This document shows, piece by piece, positions 14,668-14,780 of a stretch of DNA of 14,780 nt. The stretch spans positions 1 to 14,780 of the forward strand of contig JAHRFX010000081.1 of assembly GCA_019084405.1 (NCBI GenBank), in the 5' to 3' direction. The translations under genes and the position numbers were made by a program. Every line of letters begins with the position of its first letter. Positions within the stretch are counted from its first letter, which is position 1. The DNA comes from Methanobacterium sp. (lineage in GTDB: Archaea > Methanobacteriota > Methanobacteria > Methanobacteriales > Methanobacteriaceae). The notes beneath the pieces are model-generated. The model was not told the DNA's origin and made no database searches. It was given only the letters and a program-made list of their open reading frames with translations.

Positions 14668-14676
14668 AGTCGAAAA

Positions 14677-14687
14677 CTTTAAATACT
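14677..14687 (+). promoter_or_regulatory. TATA-box candidate for a gene beyond the window
   Basis: CTTTAAATACT after an A-rich BRE-like GAAAA fits an archaeal promoter, with a predicted start near 14706. The remaining 75 bases contain no open frame longer than a few codons, so the product lies outside the window. The ten-base word AATACTATGA occurs both here (14682-14691) and in the hairpin (14630-14639). Confidence 0.35.
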
Positions 14688-14768
14688 ATGAAACCAAATA
14701 TAATAACTGACAAGTTTAGACAAAAATCATACAAATGAATGTAACTAGATTATAAGCGAAAACCAAGC

Positions 14769-14780
14769 TTAATCGATTAA
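14769..14780. repeat. 12-bp perfect palindrome at the right edge
   Basis: TTAATCGATTAA is its own reverse complement and ends exactly on the last base of the window, so it may extend further. Function unknown; it may be a coincidence. Confidence 0.4.

Overview
The window looks like chromosomal DNA of a hydrogenotrophic methanogen of the order Methanobacteriales, probably Methanobacterium or a close relative. The evidence is an AT-rich sequence, archaeal TATA boxes, GGTGAT/GGAGGT ribosome-binding sites, and above all a complete archaeal-type CO dehydrogenase/acetyl-CoA synthase (CODH/ACS) operon in the order cdhA-cdhB-cdhC-cooC-cdhD-cdhE-ferredoxin. The assignment rests on reading protein motifs; no database search was possible.

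Left edge (1-533): a gamma-class carbonic anhydrase-like gene runs off the window on the minus strand. After about residue 110 its reading frame becomes an inverted copy of its own middle part (arms 1-50 and 126-175, 48 of 50 bases matching). The segment is richer in G+C than the rest (168 of the first 360 bases by hand count) and has a bacterial-looking promoter. It is either a chimeric contig end or a foreign, rearranged gene.

Region 534-4071: a small cysteine-motif protein of unknown function (minus strand) diverges, with 18 bases between start codons, from a two-gene locus. That locus encodes a secretion/pilus ATPase of the GspE/TadA/VirB11 type and its single-domain membrane partner (GspF/TadC type). 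No pilin is present.

Region 4116-5908 (minus strand): cbiM-cbiN-cbiQ, the membrane and substrate-capture parts of an energy-coupling-factor Co2+/Ni2+ importer. No CbiO ATPase is in the window. CbiM starts at a TTG codon, which places Met1-His2 correctly for metal binding.

Region 5909-6292: a divergent AT-rich control region with a TATA box for each direction and a short inverted repeat.

Region 6293-14572 (plus strand): the CODH/ACS operon. CdhA reduces CO2 to CO at its Ni-Fe-S centre, with CdhB as its small partner. CdhD/CdhE carry a methyl group on a corrinoid. CdhC joins methyl, CO and CoA at the Ni-containing A-cluster. CooC is the nickel-handling maturation ATPase. The last gene is a four-cluster CooF/HycB-like ferredoxin that probably supplies electrons. 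The complex needs nickel and a cobalt corrinoid, so the divergent metal importer makes functional sense. Hairpins sit at the cdhC/cooC and cdhE/ferredoxin boundaries and may set subunit ratios.

Right edge (14573-14780): U-rich terminator, a 9-bp perfect hairpin inside a larger imperfect one, a TATA-like box pointing out of the window, and a 12-bp palindrome at the last base. I see no tRNA, rRNA, CRISPR array, transposase or clearly novel defence system. The conserved operon is well known; the unusual material is at the left edge and in the inter-gene RNA structures.
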